Of a DNA stretch of 64,000 nucleotides, positions 63,228 to 64,000 are shown in pieces. Origin of the DNA: Synaphobranchus kaupii (Eukaryota; Chordata; Actinopteri; Anguilliformes; Synaphobranchidae); NCBI GenBank assembly GCA_029718625.1, contig CM056376.1, positions 28,922,424-28,986,423 on the forward strand, in the 5' to 3' direction. Numbering within the stretch: position 1 is the first letter of the stretch; each line of letters opens with the position of its first letter. A program made the translations under genes and the position numbers. Below the pieces are notes generated by a model that saw only the letters and a program-made list of their open reading frames with translations, had not been told where the DNA came from and searched no databases.

Positions 63228-64000
63228 CACAAACTTGTTTTATCGCTCGATGCTGAAAAAGCCTTTGATCGGGTGGAATGGGGCTACTTATTTTTTGCTC
63301 TAAATTTCTCTATAACAATCCTAGAGCAGCCGTCATTACAAATGGCAAATGCTCCCCTTATTTTAATTTGTACCGTGGGACTCGTCAAGGGTGTTGCTTA
63401 TCGCCATTATTGTTTGCTCTAGTTATAGAGCCTTTGACAGAGGCTATACGATGCAACACATCCCTATTCTGGGATTTAAAATAGGTGAGAATCATCATAA
63501 GATTACTTTATATGCGGACAATCTCTTGCTTTTTATCGCGAACCCAACTACCTCTGTGAGAGCTCTTATTGATGTCATAGACCAACATGTTTCTGGTTAT
63601 AAAGTTTATTTAGGCAAATGTGAAGCAATGCCTTTGGATATGCTAAGAGATCAACCTGCTCCATCTTCCTTTCTATTTTGGTGGTCTCCAGAGGGGTTTA
63701 CATATCTTGGGATAGTCATACGCCCCTTTTTTCAGCTGTATAAAAAAAGGGGCGTATTTTGTCAAATTTTTAACCACTTTTTAAACGTATTAGAGGTGAC
63801 TTGGAGAGGTGGGCTTCCATGCCGCTATCTATGCTGGGAAGGGTCTCTCTGGTAAAAAATTTACATCTTGCCGAGACTCCTATATCCGCTACAAATGATT
63901 CCAATATATTTTAAACATAGTACATCCAAGACGATTGATGGGTGGTTTAGTACATTTATTTGGAATAAGAAAAGGCCCTGTCTGAAAATGACAAAGCTGC
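63228..64000 (+). mobile_element. L1-type LINE, reverse transcriptase fragment
   Basis: The gap opens into [18 protein letters not shown], the first RT catalytic block of L1/Tx1 elements. After frame changes follow [38 protein letters not shown], a decayed active site ITLYADNLLLF (YADN for YADD) and YLGIVI. At least two frameshifts occur within 770 bp. Both ends are missing. Confidence 0.9.
63718..63757. repeat. 15-bp perfect hairpin in the L1 fragment
   Basis: ATACGCCCCTTTTTT and its exact reverse complement flank a 10-base loop. Confidence 0.85.

Overview
The window is nuclear DNA from a teleost fish. The spliced genes, the long CA/GT microsatellites, the many Tc1/mariner, hAT and TTAA-target DNA transposons, the L2-type LINEs with matching tRNA-derived SINEs, and the degraded retrovirus all fit. 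No bacterial-type operon or CRISPR array is present. The species cannot be named from the sequence.

Host genes take up little of the window. (1) Positions 2-12249 (+) hold the last eight exons of clip1 (CLIP-170): coiled-coil exons, then two C-terminal zinc knuckles and the stop codon. (2) Positions 42864-44006 (-) hold an intact single-exon beta-1,3-N-acetylglucosaminyltransferase, best matched to b3gnt4. (3) Positions 56811-62598 (-) hold three in-phase exons ending in a stop codon, which by position and strand are probably the 3' end of lrrc43. Human 12q24.31 has LRRC43-IL31-B3GNT4-DIABLO-VPS33A-CLIP1 with the same relative strands. Here vps33a, diablo and il31 are not seen, and the clip1 to b3gnt4 interval is about 30 kb of repeats.

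Layout. 1-12249: clip1, with introns carrying a SINE, two TTAA-target elements, an hAT element and two Tc1 elements, one with an intact transposase ORF. 12250-13400: clip1 3'UTR. 13400-15716: Tc1 MITE and LINE tail. 15717-38115: a 22.4-kb fold-back element with matching terminal sequences. It has about 6 satellite monomers (about 168 bp) on the left and about 109 in opposite orientation on the right, with higher-order repeat structure and a nested 2-kb IS630/Tc1-like element. 38160-41560: a second TTAA element interrupted by an hAT element, then a palindromic Tc1 MITE. 42864-45200: b3gnt4 and an L2 LINE. 45200-49630: mostly unassigned. 49650-53545: 5'-truncated endogenous retrovirus (pol, env remnant, start of the 3' LTR), abutted by a degraded LINE on the minus strand (53550-56710). 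56811-62598: lrrc43 candidate, with a 1.08-kb near-perfect palindrome in an intron. 62728-63227: 500-N assembly gap. 63228-64000: L1-type LINE.

The most unusual items are the giant satellite-armed fold-back element, and the TTAA element (two copies) that carries a THAP zinc-finger exon and, on the other strand, an ORF resembling the cysteine-rich C-terminal ballast domain of P2X7. The nested insertions can be ordered exactly, because empty target sites survive in sister copies or in the opposite arm of the host element.
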